Source of the DNA: JAFAGX01 sp035623255
GTDB taxonomy: Bacteria > Acidobacteriota > Terriglobia > Terriglobales > Acidobacteriaceae
NCBI GenBank assembly: GCA_035623255.1
Contig: DASPTU010000032.1
Coordinates: 1 to 5,724 of the forward strand
DNA: 5,724 bases
Reading direction: 5' to 3'
The notes under the pieces are model-generated. The model saw only the letters and a list, made by a program, of their open reading frames with translations, was not told where the DNA came from and did no database searches. Below, piece after piece: positions 4,956 through 5,724 of the stretch (positions within the stretch are counted from its first letter, which is position 1; every line of letters begins with the position of its first letter). The position numbers were made by a program, and so were the translations under genes.

Positions 4956-5724
4956 ATGAGCGCAGCATTTGAGAGATATATTGGGATCGACTACTCCGGG
5001 GCAGAGACGTGTGAGTCCAGCCTAAAAGGCCTGCGCGTCTACATGGCTGATCGCGCGAATGAGCCCAGCGAAATCGTGCCGCCTTCCAGCCCCCGCAAAA
5101 ACTGGACGCGCAAGGCGATTGTTCATTGGCTCGTTGAACGTCTATCCGAGCCGGTCGCCACCTTGGTAGGCATTGACCACGGTTTTTCTTTCCCGCTGAA
5201 GTATTTAGAAAAGTATGATCTCCCGCACGATTGGCCAGCTTTCCTGGCCGATTTTCAAAAGCATTGGCCGATAGACGAGCCCAACACTTACGTGGATTTC
5301 GTTCGCGAAGGCGAGTGCGGAAACGGTGGTGCTCGCTGTGGTGATTCTCGCTGGAGACGGATCACAGAAGTGCGGGCGGGCGCGAAATCGGTGTTTCACT
5401 TCGACGTGCCCGGCTCCGTAGCCAAATCCACGCACGCAGGCATTCCGTGGTTGCGTTTTCTCCGTAAGAGCCTTGGAGATCGGGTTCATTTCTGGCCGTT
5501 CGATGGCTGGAAGGTGCCGCCAGGCAAATCGGCAGTCGTTGAGGTTTATCCCGCGTTGTGGAGTCACAGCTTCCCGCGCGATAGACGCGACCCCCATCAG
5601 CAGGACGCCTACGCCGCAGCGGAATGGCTTCGCCGGAGCGACCTGGATGGCAGTCTCGAACGGCTCTTAAACCCCAGCCTGACGGACCACGAACGACATG
5701 TGGCCGAAATCGAGGGCTGGATTC
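4956..5724 (+). CDS. Putative RNase H-fold (DUF429-like) nuclease, 3' incomplete
   Basis: The frame runs from ATG 4956 to the window edge without a stop (256 codons seen), so the C-terminus is missing. The sequence begins with 'YIGIDYSG' (8-15), continues with 'LVGIDHGFSFP' (70-80), a conserved-looking block 'AKSVFHFDVPGSVAKSTHAG' (143-162), then 'VVEVYPALW' (194-202) and 'QQDAYAAAEWL' (215-225). Asp12, Asp74, Glu197 and Asp217 match in order the acidic residues of RNase H-like proteins of the DUF429 type. In that family a first-strand Asp, an internal (D/E)xP-like strand, a Glu-x-(H/Y)-Pro segment and a final Asp-Ala helix recur. Nuclease activity is a prediction for that group and not proven here. 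No signal peptide is present. The start is chosen because it directly precedes the first strand; no strong ribosome binding site is visible. It is divergent from the Fic gene, with 144 bp between them, so they may share control. Confidence 0.7.
   Translation, partial: MSAAFERYIGIDYSGAETCESSLKGLRVYMADRANEPSEIVPPSSPRKNWTRKAIVHWLVERLSEPVATLVGIDHGFSFPLKYLEKYDLPHDWPAFLADFQKHWPIDEPNTYVDFVREGECGNGGARCGDSRWRRITEVRAGAKSVFHFDVPGSVAKSTHAGIPWLRFLRKSLGDRVHFWPFDGWKVPPGKSAVVEVYPALWSHSFPRDRRDPHQQDAYAAAEWLRRSDLDGSLERLLNPSLTDHERHVAEIEGWI

Noticed and set aside
5205..5597. Minus-strand frame of 130 codons opposite the nuclease-like gene
   Set aside because: Antisense shadow; the plus-strand frame shows ordered RNase H-fold motifs.

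Overview
The window looks like a chromosomal stretch of a free-living, moderately GC-rich bacterium. The style of the two-domain universal stress protein, especially its C-terminal signature around 'HTPWDIAYKVV', recalls soil Acidobacteriota. That placement is from memory of the family and is weak. No RNA gene, CRISPR array or complete insertion sequence is visible.

Layout from left to right. Bases 1-640 hold no convincing gene. A small secreted protein of unknown function is encoded leftward (776-1162). It is divergent from a rightward universal stress protein with two Usp domains (1364-2296), and the 201-bp interval between them carries a perfect 14-bp palindrome. A gene-poor interval with nested hairpins (2297-2735) leads to a beta-class carbonic anhydrase (2736-3296). 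This enzyme keeps all its zinc ligands but loses family resemblance near base 3160. From there the DNA continues, in another frame, as the C-terminal end of an unrelated all-helical protein (3151-3648). The carbonic anhydrase gene therefore appears to have lost its 3' end to a recombination event, or to an assembly join.

The right half starts only 5 bp further on with a convergent, leftward Fic-family adenylyltransferase (3654-4811). It has an N-terminal inhibitory motif, a canonical Fic motif and a C-terminal winged helix. Its promoter region contains three copies of the octamer TGAGCGAT/ATCGCTCA. They surround an extended -10 element, and one of them overlaps the start codon, which suggests tight and probably autogenous repression. 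A divergent gene (4956 to the window end, incomplete) encodes a protein with the acidic-residue layout of an RNase H-fold DUF429-like nuclease.

Functionally, the left half looks like stress and CO2/bicarbonate physiology: a Usp and a carbonic anhydrase whose upstream regions share a 13-nt near-repeat. The right half looks like accessory DNA: a self-regulated Fic enzyme, a putative nuclease and the tail of a large helical protein. The junction at about 3160 is the most informative point of the window.
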